A stretch of 64,000 nt of DNA from Natronococcus sp. AD-5 (GCF_030734285.1 NZ_CP132295.1:959157-1023156), one strand, 5' to 3'; shown: positions 8,453-19,032, counted from the first letter of the stretch. Translations and numbers: made by a program. Notes: generated from the sequence alone by a model not told the origin.

Positions 8453-10558
8453 TTATTCCATTGACAATTGTGGCTGCTCGTCGGTATCTCCACCGACCGG
8501 CGGATAGATTACGACGAAGTCGCCCGACGTGAGCGTCGGGACGCGTTCGGTCAGTTCCTGGAGTTCCGGTCGCCAACCGATGGTGTTTCGGCGAGCGCTC
8601 GCACACACCACGAGATCACTCACCGTCACGTCTTCGGAAAGAACTCGAATCAATCGATCCCAGTCATCGATGTATTCTCTCTCAATAGGCGTGTTCGATT
8701 CGAGTTCTCCGAACAGTTGCTCGTAATAATCCCCAGACTCCTCGACGACGAGTGCTCGTATCGGCGCTCCAGTACCCGCTGCGATCCGCTCGATCGTTTG
8801 TCCGACTTTGTAGAAGTTTGGGTTGTGCGACAGTTCGGGTGGAAGCACGACGATGATTCGGGAGACAGTATTGAGCGGTTCCCTGATTCGGGAAACGAGA
8901 ACGAGTTGGTCAGTCCATGCGAGAACCTGCCGCCTAGTCTGACTGAAGAGCGGTTGTCTGTAGAGCCGCATCCCGTCCCAGTCGAGAAGGATCGTCGTGA
9001 TCCGGTTTTCGACGGCTGCACGAGTGATCCCAGAGGCGATGTTGTGATCGACGCGCGTGTGAAACGTTACCGGCACCTCTGCACCGGCAGCGTACTCTTC
9101 CGTGTGTGCGATTGCTGCATCGGCGGTCGCAACCTTTTGCTCCGTTTTCGGTCCCGGGTGGACGACCGCCAGCGTGTGTAACGGTTCGGTGGATTGTTCC
9201 TCCCGAATAGATAATGCTAGATCGAGCAGCGACTCATGATACTTCATCAGCTTCTCGTGGTGCTCGGGGACCGGAGTAAACGGAATGAGGATCCGTTGGC
9301 GAAGGTCGGTCGGCTCGCGTTTCCCTCGCCCCTCTTTCGTCACGACTGCTCGACCGTATTTCTCCACCACGATCGGACTGACCAGACTCACAACGAGGAT
9401 CATCGACACCGCGCCGTTGATCATATCCGTATCGAATCCGGGAATACCAGCCTCGAACGCGATGAGCACGATCGCCAACGCTTCGGCCTGTCCGACCGAG
9501 AGTCCGAACATGCTTCCGATCTGGTCGTGATCATACGCGTACAGCAGGCCGGTCAGCCAGGACGCAACGAACTTCGTGACGAGTGTGAGTCCGATAAGCG
9601 ATCCGGCAAGCAGCAGCGACTCGCGCCCCCCAACAATCAAGCTCACATCGACGAGCAACCCTATCGAGAGAAGAAAGAACGGGATGAACAGTGCGTTGCC
9701 AACGAACTGGACGCGATTCATCAACGGCCCTCGATCGGGGATGAGCCGGTTGAGAGCCAGCCCTGCCACGAGCGCTCCGATAATTGGTTCGGCTCCGACT
9801 ATTTCGGCGAAAACCGCTGAACCGAAGAGGGCAGCCATGACGAACAGGAACTCGAAGTAACTCTCTTCAGCGAGGCTCCGAAAGAACCGGCGACCGAGCC
9901 ACGGAACGATATACCAGATCCCGGTGAAGAGCAGCGTGATGCCAAGCCCGAGTTCCACCCAAAACAGCCAATCGAGGGGAGCTTCCGCCGAAGCGACGAC
10001 GATAACGAGGACGAGCAGTGCGAGTACGTTCGTGAGCACAGTGCCGCCGATGGTTGCTGTGACGGCGTCATTGCCGACGATCCCCAATTGACGGGCAATA
10101 GGATACGCGAGCAGCGTATGCGAGGCGAAGATCGCCGCGAACAATAACGCCGTCGACAACGAAAATCCGAACACCCACATTCCGAAAACGGTACCGACTC
10201 CCTGAGGAATCAGAAATGCGAGAACGCCGAAGATGATGCTCTGGTCGATGTTATCAAAAAACCTGTTGAGATCGATCTCGACACCGGCGAGGAACATCAG
10301 ATAGATCAGTCCGACCTCCCCAAGGAGAACGATCGCCTCCCCTCGCTCGATAATACCAGCTGCATTTGGACCGATCGCAGCCCCAACGAGGATGATTCCG
10401 ATAATGCCGGGTAATCGATGGCGTTCTAAGAGGAGTGGTGCGACGAGAAAGATAACCATCGCCAACGCGAAGATCGTTACCGGATCTTCGACAGGCATGG
10501 TTTGAAACAGTGTCACTAGGAGTTCACCGCCGATCAAAACGTCATACCACCGCTTCAC
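8453..10558 (-). CDS. CPA2-type cation/proton antiporter fused to a universal-stress-like domain
   Basis: 701 residues. The first ~400 contain 11-13 hydrophobic helices of the Na+/H+ exchanger family, with LVAPLLLERHRLPGIIGIIL near 37-56, the conserved VGLIYLMFLAGVEIDL near 84-99 and GAEPIIGALVAGLALNRLIP near 265. The C-terminal ~270 residues are cytoplasmic with two UspA-like alpha/beta halves (RQRILIPFTPVPEHH; SRIIVVLPPELSHNPNFYKV). CPA2 members move K+ or Na+ against H+. Fusion to Usp-type domains is common in haloarchaea and probably gives nucleotide control. ATG start; the upstream neighbour on the same strand is the TrkA-N channel. Confidence 0.88.
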   Translation of the reverse strand: MKRWYDVLIGGELLVTLFQTMPVEDPVTIFALAMVIFLVAPLLLERHRLPGIIGIILVGAAIGPNAAGIIERGEAIVLLGEVGLIYLMFLAGVEIDLNRFFDNIDQSIIFGVLAFLIPQGVGTVFGMWVFGFSLSTALLFAAIFASHTLLAYPIARQLGIVGNDAVTATIGGTVLTNVLALLVLVIVVASAEAPLDWLFWVELGLGITLLFTGIWYIVPWLGRRFFRSLAEESYFEFLFVMAALFGSAVFAEIVGAEPIIGALVAGLALNRLIPDRGPLMNRVQFVGNALFIPFFLLSIGLLVDVSLIVGGRESLLLAGSLIGLTLVTKFVASWLTGLLYAYDHDQIGSMFGLSVGQAEALAIVLIAFEAGIPGFDTDMINGAVSMILVVSLVSPIVVEKYGRAVVTKEGRGKREPTDLRQRILIPFTPVPEHHEKLMKYHESLLDLALSIREEQSTEPLHTLAVVHPGPKTEQKVATADAAIAHTEEYAAGAEVPVTFHTRVDHNIASGITRAAVENRITTILLDWDGMRLYRQPLFSQTRRQVLAWTDQLVLVSRIREPLNTVSRIIVVLPPELSHNPNFYKVGQTIERIAAGTGAPIRALVVEESGDYYEQLFGELESNTPIEREYIDDWDRLIRVLSEDVTVSDLVVCASARRNTIGWRPELQELTERVPTLTSGDFVVIYPPVGGDTDEQPQLSME

Positions 10559-10679
10559 CTATCCTCTCTCCGGTCGTTTTCGACGATATCTTTGTGTCAC
10601 AAACCGCCACGGGACCGGATTCCACGGCGAAATAGCGGATTTTTTGCCAAACTGCCGGAATCGATCGCGGCTATGTGTG

Positions 10680-12032
10680 TCACTCTCTCACGTAGATGAG
10701 AAGATCGCTTTGTTGTAGTTCAAAATCGTGATCAGGTGCGAGGTACAACTCCTCATTTCGAGTGACACCGATGATGCGGTCAATGTCGAGTGCTGAGAGT
10801 TCTCCGTCCGGGTCGCTCAGACGAGTGAACAGGATATCACTATCAGTACCGCTAACGGGCTCGTCGAGGACAGCAGCAGCGACCATCTGTCCGGAGATAG
10901 CCGATAATTCAAGTACGTAGTCAGCGCCTGCCCGTTTGACTCGTCCAACTGCTTTGCTCTCTGTCACTCGCACAAAAATATCGACTGTCGAATTCAACTC
11001 ACGGGCAAGTAGTGTTGCGTACAGTGCTTGTCGGTCTTTCGGAAGCGAAATGATGACTGCGTCTGCGTTTTCGACGCCCGCGTCTTGAAGTGTCTTCGTA
11101 GTGGTTGCGTCGCCGACGACGTCCACGTGTTCGTCCTCATCGATGTCTACGACGGTCGGATCTGCACCCCAGGTTTCCAACGCCGACCGAACGGTACTGC
11201 CGACCGTTCCGTGACCAAGGATAACGATTCGATCGGACGGGATTCCCCCACTCATCGCATAGTGCGTGGCGAGCGCTTGCCCGATTACCTGTCGTGGCTG
11301 TACGACATACTCGACGCCAGCCGAGTGCAGATACTGCCGGAGTGTCGCGTCCTCAAGCGTTGCGGTTATCGGGACCATCGGAGCCACGTCGCGGACAGCG
11401 AGCGCAGCGTTCAGCGTCAACTGATCGTCGCCAGCGACGACCGCGGCCTGTGCCTTCTCGATCGAGGCTTTCCGGAGGTCGGATTCGGATTCTGGATCCC
11501 CGTGTAACACGGTGTGTCCGAGGTCGCGGAGTTCTGCTGCGCGATCTTGGTCTGTTTCGATGATTACATATGGGTGTTGATGAGCATGTGACTCAATCTC
11601 GGTGATGAACGTGTGGACGAGCGGCGTGTGTCCGGAGATTACGACGTGATTTTCGAGTGGCTCAACAGTATCGAACCGTCGTTGCTGGATGAGTTGACTA
11701 AACCAGGGCACGACGAATAGTGGCAGGAGGAGAAAGAGGAGCAAGATGCCGGTGAACTGCATCAGAATCGTAAACAGATTCATGATCGTCGTTTCCCACG
11801 GTGCGTCTTGCCCGTATCCCGTCGTCGTCAACGACTGGACGACTGTCTGAAGGGCAGCAGCGCGAGAGAGGTTGCGGCCCTCGTACACGGCCATACCGTA
11901 CCAGTAAAAGGCCGTATACACGCTCACGATGACGGCCACGATGACGACGTACACTGCGATGCGATACCCGATGCTCAGCCGCGTTAACCGACGTGTCGTC
12001 TCCGTTAGCCAGCGATCGATACTCATCCCCAT
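10680..12032 (-). CDS. Potassium channel with two TrkA-N (RCK) domains
   Basis: 450 residues. Transmembrane helix near 24-46, pore loop with filter TTTGYG near 69-74 (LTTTGYGQDAPW), second helix near 85-110 (ILMQFTGILLLFLLLPLFVV). Two Rossmann-like RCK domains follow: HVVISGHTPLVHTFITEIE near 128-146 and the complete NAD motif VILGHGTVGSTVRSALE near 258-274, ending with a TrkA-C-like tail (ALDIDRIIGVTRNEELYL). RCK domains gate the channel with NAD(H), ATP or ions. Start is ATG 12032 or the in-frame ATG 12026. Together with the antiporter it suggests potassium and pH balance. Confidence 0.88.
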   Translation of the reverse strand: MGMSIDRWLTETTRRLTRLSIGYRIAVYVVIVAVIVSVYTAFYWYGMAVYEGRNLSRAAALQTVVQSLTTTGYGQDAPWETTIMNLFTILMQFTGILLLFLLLPLFVVPWFSQLIQQRRFDTVEPLENHVVISGHTPLVHTFITEIESHAHQHPYVIIETDQDRAAELRDLGHTVLHGDPESESDLRKASIEKAQAAVVAGDDQLTLNAALAVRDVAPMVPITATLEDATLRQYLHSAGVEYVVQPRQVIGQALATHYAMSGGIPSDRIVILGHGTVGSTVRSALETWGADPTVVDIDEDEHVDVVGDATTTKTLQDAGVENADAVIISLPKDRQALYATLLARELNSTVDIFVRVTESKAVGRVKRAGADYVLELSAISGQMVAAAVLDEPVSGTDSDILFTRLSDPDGELSALDIDRIIGVTRNEELYLAPDHDFELQQSDLLIYVRE

Positions 12033-12103
12033 TCATCTATTCTCGCCATAGCCGAAGACTGCTGGGTCTTTCATCAGCAGTTGGGTGCTACTCGACTCTC
12101 TTA

Positions 12104-12370
12104 TCAGGAATGTCCGTCGTCTTCTTCTCTCATTTCGAGCATATTCAGGTGCATAATGTGCAGGTGTGTTCCGACGCTGTATAGAAGCAGGCCAAGTCCG
12201 ACGAATAGCGCGGGCATCACAATCACCTCGTATATCGGGATCAACTCCGGAACTGCGAATACCAACAATCCAGCTAAGAAGGTAAGAATGATGATGCTGA
12301 ACCCTGCCTGAAGGTATCGGTAGCAGGTCTCCGCATCCGGCAGCAGTTCGATTTTATACTTCTCGGTCAT
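12104..12370 (-). CDS. Small two-helix membrane protein
   Basis: 88 residues with two membrane segments, AGFSIIILTFLAGLLVFAV near 22-40 and IVMPALFVGLGLLLYSVGTH near 50-69, then HLHIMHLNMLEMREEDDGHS. The His/Met-rich C-terminus could bind metal; that is speculative. It lies between the channel gene and the YHS gene, both on the same strand. No family recognised. Confidence 0.6.
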   Translation of the reverse strand: MTEKYKIELLPDAETCYRYLQAGFSIIILTFLAGLLVFAVPELIPIYEVIVMPALFVGLGLLLYSVGTHLHIMHLNMLEMREEDDGHS

Positions 12371-12444
12371 GCTATCTCCTTCTATTCATCCTACTATCTT
12401 CTTAGGGACAAGTGCTACCGTTCTTACCAGGCACCATGGAAACA

Positions 12445-12588
12445 TCATTCTATGTATATTTTCGGTTGCTCATTGAATCGTTGATAGCACTCTTCGCTGC
12501 AAAAATAATATGTTTCACCATCGTATTCGATCGAAGCAACTACGCTATTGCGGGTAACTTGCATCCCACAAACCGGATCAATCGGCAT
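12445..12588 (-). CDS. YHS-domain metal-binding protein
   Basis: A 47-residue protein from ATG 12588 to TGA 12445-12447. It is a minimal YHS domain: DPVCGMQV at residues 4-11, YDGETYYFCSEECYQRF at 22-38. The three cysteines (CGM, FCSEEC) are the expected metal ligands. Stand-alone YHS proteins and YHS domains on copper or heavy-metal ATPases and oxidases deliver or bind copper. It is divergent from the ABC1 kinase gene and close to the copper genes at 16.8-25.3 kb. A plus-strand frame at 12412-12651 is its shadow. Confidence 0.8.
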   Translation of the reverse strand: MPIDPVCGMQVTRNSVVASIEYDGETYYFCSEECYQRFNEQPKIYIE

Positions 12589-12650
12589 AGTGTGAAGAAT
12601 ATCGCTCCCCGAGAAGGTTATTTTGAAGGTGATCCTGCGGAGGCTTATTA

Positions 12651-14255
12651 GTGAATACCGCTAAAAACCCAGCAAGAGGTTTGATGGTATCCTTTCACCT
12701 TCGATTCTTACGGATCATCATCAAATTGTTCCCGTTCGCGGTAATGTTCCTACGCGATCGTCGGCGGTTTCTCGTTCTTGGCAAACCCCGTCCGATCACT
12801 CCAGAAAAACACGCCCAGCGTGCACGCCACCTCCGAGAGGCAATGCTCGATCTCGGACCGACATTCGTCAAAATTGGTCAAGTACTGTCTACACGTCCTG
12901 ACATAGTCCCTCAGATTTACGCTGACGAGTTCGTGATGCTTCAGGATGCAGTCCCGCCCGGCCCGTACCGTGAGATGATTCCCTCGCTCGCATCGGACAT
13001 CGGGTACCATTCGTACGATGATTTTGATCCAAAACCGATCGCAGCGGGATCTCTGGCACAGGTCTACCACGCAACCTACCAGGGTGAACAGGCGGCCGTA
13101 AAGGTTCGGCGGCCTGGAATCCAAGAACTCATTGAAACTGATCTACAAATCATACGCCGACTCATCCCCATTGCACTGCTTCTCACTCCCGATCGGCTTC
13201 ACTTCTCGCTTAGGAATATCGCCGATGACTTCGAACGTATCATTCTGGAGGAACTCGACTTCGAGCGAGAAGCCGGAATGATGGACGAGATCAGATCGAA
13301 TTTCGCTGCTGATGCGGATGAAACAATCCGTATCCCGCGTGTCTTTCACGATGCCTCCTCCGAACGAATCCTCACTATGGAGTACGTTGCTGGAACGAAA
13401 GTGACCAACGTCGATGAACTCAAAGCGAGAGGTCACGACCCGACACAGGTCGCCAGTGATGTGGCGAATGCATATCTCGCTATGGGGCTCGAACATGGAG
13501 TATATCACGGAGATCCGCATCCTGGAAACATTGCAGTTGACGCGACCGGCCGCATCGTCTTTTACGACTTCGGGATGAGCGGACGGTTCACCCCTGCCAG
13601 GCAGAGCAGCGTCGTGAATCTCTATCTCGCCGCTGTCAACCGCGACGTCGATGCCATTATCGACGAACTCATCGAACTCGGAGCGCTCGACCCCGACGCC
13701 GATAGAACCGCCGTCAAGAATGTTCTTCAATTAGTCATCGAAGATCTGGAAGGTAGCGAAACGATGAGTTGGCAGCAGATCATCGATGAGGTAATCGGAA
13801 TGCTCCACGACTTTCCCTTTCGCATCCCCCCGGACGTTATGTTGGCCATCCGAGTGGGGACGATCAGCGAGGGTGTTCTCAGACAACTCGATCCGGAGTT
13901 CGATTTCCTTGCAACTACACGGGTGTTCCTCCGCAAACACGGATTCGTCGAACGAGCAGCCCATATGAAGTTCATCGAGATGCGATCCGAGTTCGAATCC
14001 TCTATTTGGGCACTGCTTCGACTACCGACGAAACTCGAGCGAGAGCTCGATGCGAGAGAGCGAGATCGTAATCAACACGACCAATTCACAGTTCGGTATC
14101 AGCAGCGAATGTCGCGGTCACTCGGCTATGCCATCCTCACGGCTGGAACGCTCATCGGGAGTGCTATCCTCGCAACTCAGAGCAGTACCTATGCTGCAAT
14201 TGGGATACTGATTGCTCTCGTGTTCCTCATTTTGTTCTTCGTCTCCACACACTAA
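12651..14255 (+). CDS. ABC1/UbiB-family protein kinase-like protein
   Basis: 534 residues, GTG start at 12651. Family signatures: the KxGQ motif LGPTFVKIGQVLSTRPDI near 63-80, the Ala-rich nucleotide loop PIAAGSLAQVYHA near 128-140, the lysine AAVKVRRPG near 148-156, EELDFEREA near 199-207, and the catalytic YHGDPHPGNIAVD near 288-300 with YDFGMSGRF near 307-315. A C-terminal hairpin of two membrane helices (YAILTAGTLIGSAIL; AIGILIALVFLILFFVS) matches the bacterial/archaeal membrane form. These atypical kinases/ATPases act on isoprenoid quinone or lipid metabolism. The next gene is a geranylgeranyl-reductase-like flavoprotein, which fits prenyl lipid work. Confidence 0.9.
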   Translation: MNTAKNPARGLMVSFHLRFLRIIIKLFPFAVMFLRDRRRFLVLGKPRPITPEKHAQRARHLREAMLDLGPTFVKIGQVLSTRPDIVPQIYADEFVMLQDAVPPGPYREMIPSLASDIGYHSYDDFDPKPIAAGSLAQVYHATYQGEQAAVKVRRPGIQELIETDLQIIRRLIPIALLLTPDRLHFSLRNIADDFERIILEELDFEREAGMMDEIRSNFAADADETIRIPRVFHDASSERILTMEYVAGTKVTNVDELKARGHDPTQVASDVANAYLAMGLEHGVYHGDPHPGNIAVDATGRIVFYDFGMSGRFTPARQSSVVNLYLAAVNRDVDAIIDELIELGALDPDADRTAVKNVLQLVIEDLEGSETMSWQQIIDEVIGMLHDFPFRIPPDVMLAIRVGTISEGVLRQLDPEFDFLATTRVFLRKHGFVERAAHMKFIEMRSEFESSIWALLRLPTKLERELDARERDRNQHDQFTVRYQQRMSRSLGYAILTAGTLIGSAILATQSSTYAAIGILIALVFLILFFVSTH

Positions 14256-14311
14256 TTCGAACTAATGTGTCCTGACTGATTACTTTTTAGGAGGCTGGTC
14301 GTAACTAGGGT

Positions 14312-15574
14312 ATGAACGATCAGTCGGATAACGATTATACCGATCCATTCAGAGCTGGGGGTGGGCACTTTCCCGGCATCGGTACTGCTACGGATTGTTC
14401 AGACCTCTCAATAGCCGTCCTTGGTGGCGCAGTAAGCGGATTGGCGGCTGCACATGCCTTTCGGTCACTCAACTCGGAGGTCGTCCTGTACGAGCGCCAA
14501 TCCTATTCCTCAAAGCGAGTCAACTGCGGCGAAGCAATGACTGCTGCGTCGGCTATCCCGCTAACAAAGACACCAAGAAACGGATTTGCCAACGACACAC
14601 CTGCGTTCGAGGTGCACGTTTACACAGGTACTGACCCTGGTCAGCGGCTTGTAAGCAAGGCAGTGTTTCCAGCTCCCGATACATACATCACTGATCGTAA
14701 TCTCGTCGAACAACAGTGGGCTGCACAGCTGGCAGACGACGGTGTCGAAATTAACGAAGACTATACCGTCACGAAAGCCGAGTTTGAATCACTCGCTGAC
14801 ACGCACGATATACTCGTTGATGCGACAGGCCAGCCATCTCTCACCAGTAAAGTTGCGGGGACTACGAACGAGTACGGCGGGCACCTGACGGCGCTTAATG
14901 CTAACGTGACCGGTGATTTCTCCGATCTCTATCCGAAGGCACGCATCGTCCTCGAAAACTACGTTGGCTATGCGTGGGCGTTCCCGAAGACACCGACACG
15001 CGCCAACGTCGGCATCGGATGGGGCCAGCGCGACCTTCCAGACGATTACATGGCCGAATTGAGAGCGGTCTGTGAACGCAATGGCTGGCCTGCGCCCACG
15101 AGGGACCAGACGAACGTGGCGATCATCCCTAAGGGACCGAGTTTGAACCCAGCACGGACCTACCTCCCTACGTACAACGTCGTCCGAGTCGGTGATGCAG
15201 CAGGTATCGCTAACCGACTCTCCGGAAAAGGAATCTCTCAGGGGATACACTCCTCGTATCTGATGGCACAACTCGTAGCCGAGGACCGCCTCACCGAATA
15301 TCCGGATGTCCTCCACGATCACCTTCGTTCCGAGCACTTTTTGGCTCACGTCGTCCGCGGTGTGCTCGAAGCAGGAGAACCCGAATTGCTTGGTGACATC
15401 CTCGATACGGTCGCCGGCATTACTATCGAAGACATCGACCGCTCGCCCCGATTAGCACTGACTCGTCTTCTCCGTCGTCCAACCCTCTTTGCTCGACTGG
15501 TAGCACAACCACGGGTTCGCAGAAATGCGTTCGAGGCATACACTGATCGATGGGAATATCGATCACCAGAATGA
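14312..15574 (+). CDS. FAD-dependent geranylgeranyl-reductase-like oxidoreductase
   Basis: 420 residues. The N-terminal FAD motif is SIAVLGGAVSGLAAAHAFRS near 33-52, with ALA/SER in place of the usual GxG spacing (GGAVSG). CGEAMT near 74-79 matches the CGE motif of geranylgeranyl reductases, followed by DATGQPS near 171 and RVGDAAGIANRLSGKGISQG near 289-308. Family members reduce prenyl chains of archaeal lipids or menaquinone. The lipid partner is inferred from the motif set; an aromatic-ring hydroxylase-like role cannot be ruled out. It follows the ABC1 gene in the same direction, 56 bp apart, probably cotranscribed. Confidence 0.8.
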   Translation: MNDQSDNDYTDPFRAGGGHFPGIGTATDCSDLSIAVLGGAVSGLAAAHAFRSLNSEVVLYERQSYSSKRVNCGEAMTAASAIPLTKTPRNGFANDTPAFEVHVYTGTDPGQRLVSKAVFPAPDTYITDRNLVEQQWAAQLADDGVEINEDYTVTKAEFESLADTHDILVDATGQPSLTSKVAGTTNEYGGHLTALNANVTGDFSDLYPKARIVLENYVGYAWAFPKTPTRANVGIGWGQRDLPDDYMAELRAVCERNGWPAPTRDQTNVAIIPKGPSLNPARTYLPTYNVVRVGDAAGIANRLSGKGISQGIHSSYLMAQLVAEDRLTEYPDVLHDHLRSEHFLAHVVRGVLEAGEPELLGDILDTVAGITIEDIDRSPRLALTRLLRRPTLFARLVAQPRVRRNAFEAYTDRWEYRSPE

Positions 15575-15590
15575 TTGGTATCGAATCGAG

Positions 15591-16463
15591 TTACGACGTT
15601 CGAACCGTGAGCACAGGGACGTCACTGCTTCGGACCACTCGTTCGGCAACACTTCCTAGTACGAATCGGTCCCATCCACTTCGTCCATGTGTTCCCATAA
15701 CCACGAGATCAACGTCGTTCTCTGTCGTGTACGAGAGTATCTCTTGATGAGGGACGCCCCTGCGGATAGTCGTCTGCACGTCGGTATTCGAAGCAGCTAT
15801 TTCCTCGAAGTCGCCGACGACCCGTTCACCGCGGTGTTCCCAGGCTCTGATCGCGTCGTCCCACGTATAGCCCGGTCGGCTGGTATAGGCGCGCTTATCG
15901 ATGACGAATAAGCCGTGTACAGTAGCATCGGTTCGCTGGGAAACATCTATACCGTGCTCACTGGCGGTTGTGGCGCTTTTACTTCCGTCAGTGGCAACAA
16001 GAACGTTCGTGAAGTCAACGTCTGAATCGGCATCTGTGCCATCGTGTTCTCGGACAGTGAGGATGGGAATGGGAGCTGTTCGTACAATCGTCGCCGCCGT
16101 GCTGCCGAGCAGGTACTTCGCAAGACCGGTCCGTCCGTGAGTACCCATCGTAATGAGGTCAACATCATTAGCTGCTGAGTACTCTTGGATGACTTCAGCA
16201 GGGACGCCAGGTTGAACGTTCGTTTTGACGGTGAGGCCACGTGCACGGGCTCCCTCAGCAATCTGGTTTGTTAGATCTTTGCCTTCTTGTCTTCTTGCAT
16301 CTTTGAATTCAGTAGGTGCTTCGTCCCACCCTTTCTCACCAGTATCGATAACATGGAGGGCATGAACAGTTGCATTGTACGCTTCTGCAAGTGCAAAACC
16401 GAAGTGACTCGCTCGCTCGGCAGCGCGACTTCCATCGGTTGGAACAAGGATTCTCTCGTACAT
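15591..16463 (-). CDS. Tandem universal stress protein
   Basis: 290 residues, two UspA domains. Domain 1 (residues 1-140) opens MYERILVPTDGSRAAERASH and holds the ATP-binding GxxGx9GS(T) motif as MGTHGRTGLAKYLLGSTAA. Domain 2 (150-290) opens FTNVLVATDGSKSATTASE and holds MGTHGRSGWDRFVLGSVAE. Both loops are intact, so ATP binding is likely. Usp proteins protect during starvation, metal or salt stress. It converges with the FAD gene, with only 16 bp between the stop codons. Confidence 0.9.
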   Translation of the reverse strand: MYERILVPTDGSRAAERASHFGFALAEAYNATVHALHVIDTGEKGWDEAPTEFKDARRQEGKDLTNQIAEGARARGLTVKTNVQPGVPAEVIQEYSAANDVDLITMGTHGRTGLAKYLLGSTAATIVRTAPIPILTVREHDGTDADSDVDFTNVLVATDGSKSATTASEHGIDVSQRTDATVHGLFVIDKRAYTSRPGYTWDDAIRAWEHRGERVVGDFEEIAASNTDVQTTIRRGVPHQEILSYTTENDVDLVVMGTHGRSGWDRFVLGSVAERVVRSSDVPVLTVRTS

Positions 16464-16633
16464 ACCCTAGATGTGCACTCATCGCGGTAATCAAACGGTT
16501 GTCAGTATTATCTAGATAAGTACTTCCTCGGCGAGACCCCTTGATTTAGTACTCAATTCGACCGGTTCTGGACCAGAGTGTGCGAAGCGGCGGCGAAGCA
16601 AAGCCGGTGAGGACTGGTAAATTAGGAGTAGAA

Positions 16634-16749
16634 GCACTGTCTAGTTAAGCTCTTCTGGCTCAGGGCGACGTTTCAGGGGCTGTCGCGGCACTATCGTTAA
16701 ATCGTTCACCGTTCCCACGTCTCGCGGTTTTCCTTATCTAGACAGTGCC
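16634..16749. mobile_element. 116-bp MITE with terminal inverted repeats
   Basis: Left end GCACTGTCTAGTTAAGC, right end (reverse complement) GGCACTGTCTAGATAAGG. Both flanks carry the 9-bp direct repeat GGAGTAGAA at 16625-16633 and 16750-16758, a target duplication. There is no coding capacity. The end sequence resembles ends of haloarchaeal IS6-group elements (from memory), so a MITE moved by such a transposase is likely. It sits downstream of the CopB gene. Confidence 0.8.
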
Positions 16750-16776
16750 GGAGTAGAAGGCGACTGTGAAACCGAT

Positions 16777-19032
16777 TCAAACGGAGAGATCGGCGCGACG
16801 AAGAAGTTGAGCGTTAATGGCAACGATGACTGTACTTGCAGACATGAGAATTGCACCGATCGCTGGTGACAGTATAATACCGATCGGCGCGAGTATTCCA
16901 GCTGCGAGCGGCAGTGCGAACACGTTGTAGCCGGCTGCCCACACGAGGTTCTCCTGCATCTTTCGGTAGCTCTTCCGACTCAGACGAACGAGATGAACGA
17001 CGTCCCGCGGATCGTTCTCCACGAGGACGACATCGGCTGACTCCACAGCAACGTCGGTTCCCGAGCCGATGGCGATACCGACGTCGGAGCGCGTCAATGC
17101 AGGCGCGTCGTTCACTCCGTCACCGACCATCGCCACCAACTTCCCTTGATCCTGTAACTCGATGATTTTCTTGTCTTTGTCTTCCGGAAGAACTTCGGCG
17201 AAGTAGGTGTCGATATCGAGTTCTTCGGAGACGGCCCGAGCGACGTCCTCGGAGTCACCGGTCAACATCGCAACTTCGACGTTCATGTCGTGGAGCGCTT
17301 CGATCGCTTCGTGACTCGCGTCACGAATTACGTCTGCGAGCGCGACTGCGCCCCAGGCTTCCCCGTTCCGAAGCAAGTACACAACGCCCTGCCCGCGGGA
17401 TCCCGCATCGTCTGCGAACGCTTTGAGATCATCATCGAGTTCAACATCGAGGTGGCGGAGGAGATTCGGCCCGCCGACGTAGACTGTTTCGCCATCTCGA
17501 ACTTGGTCACTGGCCACGCCGGGAGTAGCAGCGGCTTCCAGTTCGACAGTTGCACGGACCCCCCGGCCTTCGAGCGCCTCGAACTCTCGTACGCTAGGGA
17601 CAGAAAGTCCTCGGTCACGAGCCTCCTCACGTATTGCCTCAGCAATCATATGTTCGGAGTCTCCCTCGGCAGCAGCCATCACCGCCAGTAGTTCGTCTTC
17701 GTCCCAACTCCCCGACGTAGCGATATCGACAACACCCTGTTCACCTTTCGTGAGGGTTCCCGTTTTGTCGAAGACGATCGTATCCAGGTTTCGCGCTTCC
17801 TCCATGGCGATCCGATCCCGGATGAGCATGCCGTTGTTCGCCGCCATCGTGGTATTGATGGCGACCACTAACGGGACGGCGAGCCCGAGCGCATGCGGAC
17901 ACGCGATGACCAGCACCGTGACGACGCGCTCGACCGTCGTCAGACCGAACCCCGCGGCTATCGTCCACGCAACGGCCGTTACGACCGCAACGGAAATTGC
18001 GACGAAGAACAGCCAGCCGGCGGCTTTATCGGCCAGCACCTGCGTTCGTGATTTGCTCTGCTGAGCTTCCTCGACCAGCCGCATGATTCCCGAGAGTGTC
18101 GTCTCGTCGCCGGTCGCGGTGACGCGAACGCGAAGGCTTCCATCCTGGTTCGTCGTGCCACCGATCACCTCGTCATCCGGTTCTTTCTTGACCGGTCGTG
18201 ATTCACCGGTGATTAGCGCCTCACTGACGTTCGATTCGCCCTCTTGGACGATGCCATCAGCGGGAATATTTGATCCGGGGCGAACGAGGACGATATCTCC
18301 AGCTTTAAGCTCATCAACCCGAACTTCTTCAGTTTCGCCGTCCTCTCTTATGCGTTCAGCTGTATCCGGCATCAACGCCGCGAGTTCGTCGAGCGCGCCC
18401 GATGCCCGACGAACGCTTCGCATCTCGATCCAGTGGCCCAGCAAGAAGATGACGATCAGCGTGACCAGTTCCCAGAAGAACGTCTCACCGATATCGAACA
18501 GAACCGCCAAAACGCTGTAGACGAAGGCGACAGTGATTGCCAGCGAAATCAACATCATCATGCCTGGCTCTCGACGGCGAGCCTCGGCCGTGGCCATCCG
18601 AAGGAAGGGGGTGCCACCGTAGAGGAAGACCGCAACGCCGAGAACGGGTACTATGAACTCACTTCCCGGGAAGGGGGGAGCGGTGAAGCCGAGCCACGCT
18701 TGGATCGAAGGGCTATAAATTAGAACCGGAATGCTGAGAACGAAACAGATGAAAAACCGCTTTTTGAACATCTGCTCGTGACCGGAGTGGTCAACGTGTG
18801 CCTCGTGTCTGTGATCGTCATGCTCTTCATGTTCATCTGTTGTGGGATCGTGCGGATGTGACCCCTGATAGTGGGAGGGACGCTCCTCTGCTTGAGGTCG
18901 CTCGACCTCCTCTGCTGTCAAGCCACACATTCGGCAACACGGGCAGCGATGGTCAGTTGGCTTTTCTTTCTCTGATCTTTCTGTAGGGGTTTCGTGCGCG
19001 TCGTGAGTGTGTGTTACATCGTGTTCTGACAT
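16777..19032 (-). CDS. copB: CopB-type (P1B-3) copper-exporting P-type ATPase
   Basis: 751 residues. A long His/Asp/Glu-rich N-terminus (residues 1-90) has a CPCCRMCG cluster at 30-37 instead of a classic HMA domain. The ATPase core is complete: TGES at 275-278, the membrane CPH metal site at 378-380 ([10 protein letters not shown]), DKTGT at 422-426, and MVGDGVND in the hinge near the C-terminus. CPH rather than CPC marks the CopB group, which exports Cu(II)/Cu(I) or Ag. Eight hydrophobic helices are expected. It lies between a stress protein and DUF305/four-helix copper proteins, and is the clear centre of the copper island. ATG start at 19032. Confidence 0.93.
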   Translation of the reverse strand: MSEHDVTHTHDAHETPTERSEKEKPTDHRCPCCRMCGLTAEEVERPQAEERPSHYQGSHPHDPTTDEHEEHDDHRHEAHVDHSGHEQMFKKRFFICFVLSIPVLIYSPSIQAWLGFTAPPFPGSEFIVPVLGVAVFLYGGTPFLRMATAEARRREPGMMMLISLAITVAFVYSVLAVLFDIGETFFWELVTLIVIFLLGHWIEMRSVRRASGALDELAALMPDTAERIREDGETEEVRVDELKAGDIVLVRPGSNIPADGIVQEGESNVSEALITGESRPVKKEPDDEVIGGTTNQDGSLRVRVTATGDETTLSGIMRLVEEAQQSKSRTQVLADKAAGWLFFVAISVAVVTAVAWTIAAGFGLTTVERVVTVLVIACPHALGLAVPLVVAINTTMAANNGMLIRDRIAMEEARNLDTIVFDKTGTLTKGEQGVVDIATSGSWDEDELLAVMAAAEGDSEHMIAEAIREEARDRGLSVPSVREFEALEGRGVRATVELEAAATPGVASDQVRDGETVYVGGPNLLRHLDVELDDDLKAFADDAGSRGQGVVYLLRNGEAWGAVALADVIRDASHEAIEALHDMNVEVAMLTGDSEDVARAVSEELDIDTYFAEVLPEDKDKKIIELQDQGKLVAMVGDGVNDAPALTRSDVGIAIGSGTDVAVESADVVLVENDPRDVVHLVRLSRKSYRKMQENLVWAAGYNVFALPLAAGILAPIGIILSPAIGAILMSASTVIVAINAQLLRRADLSV

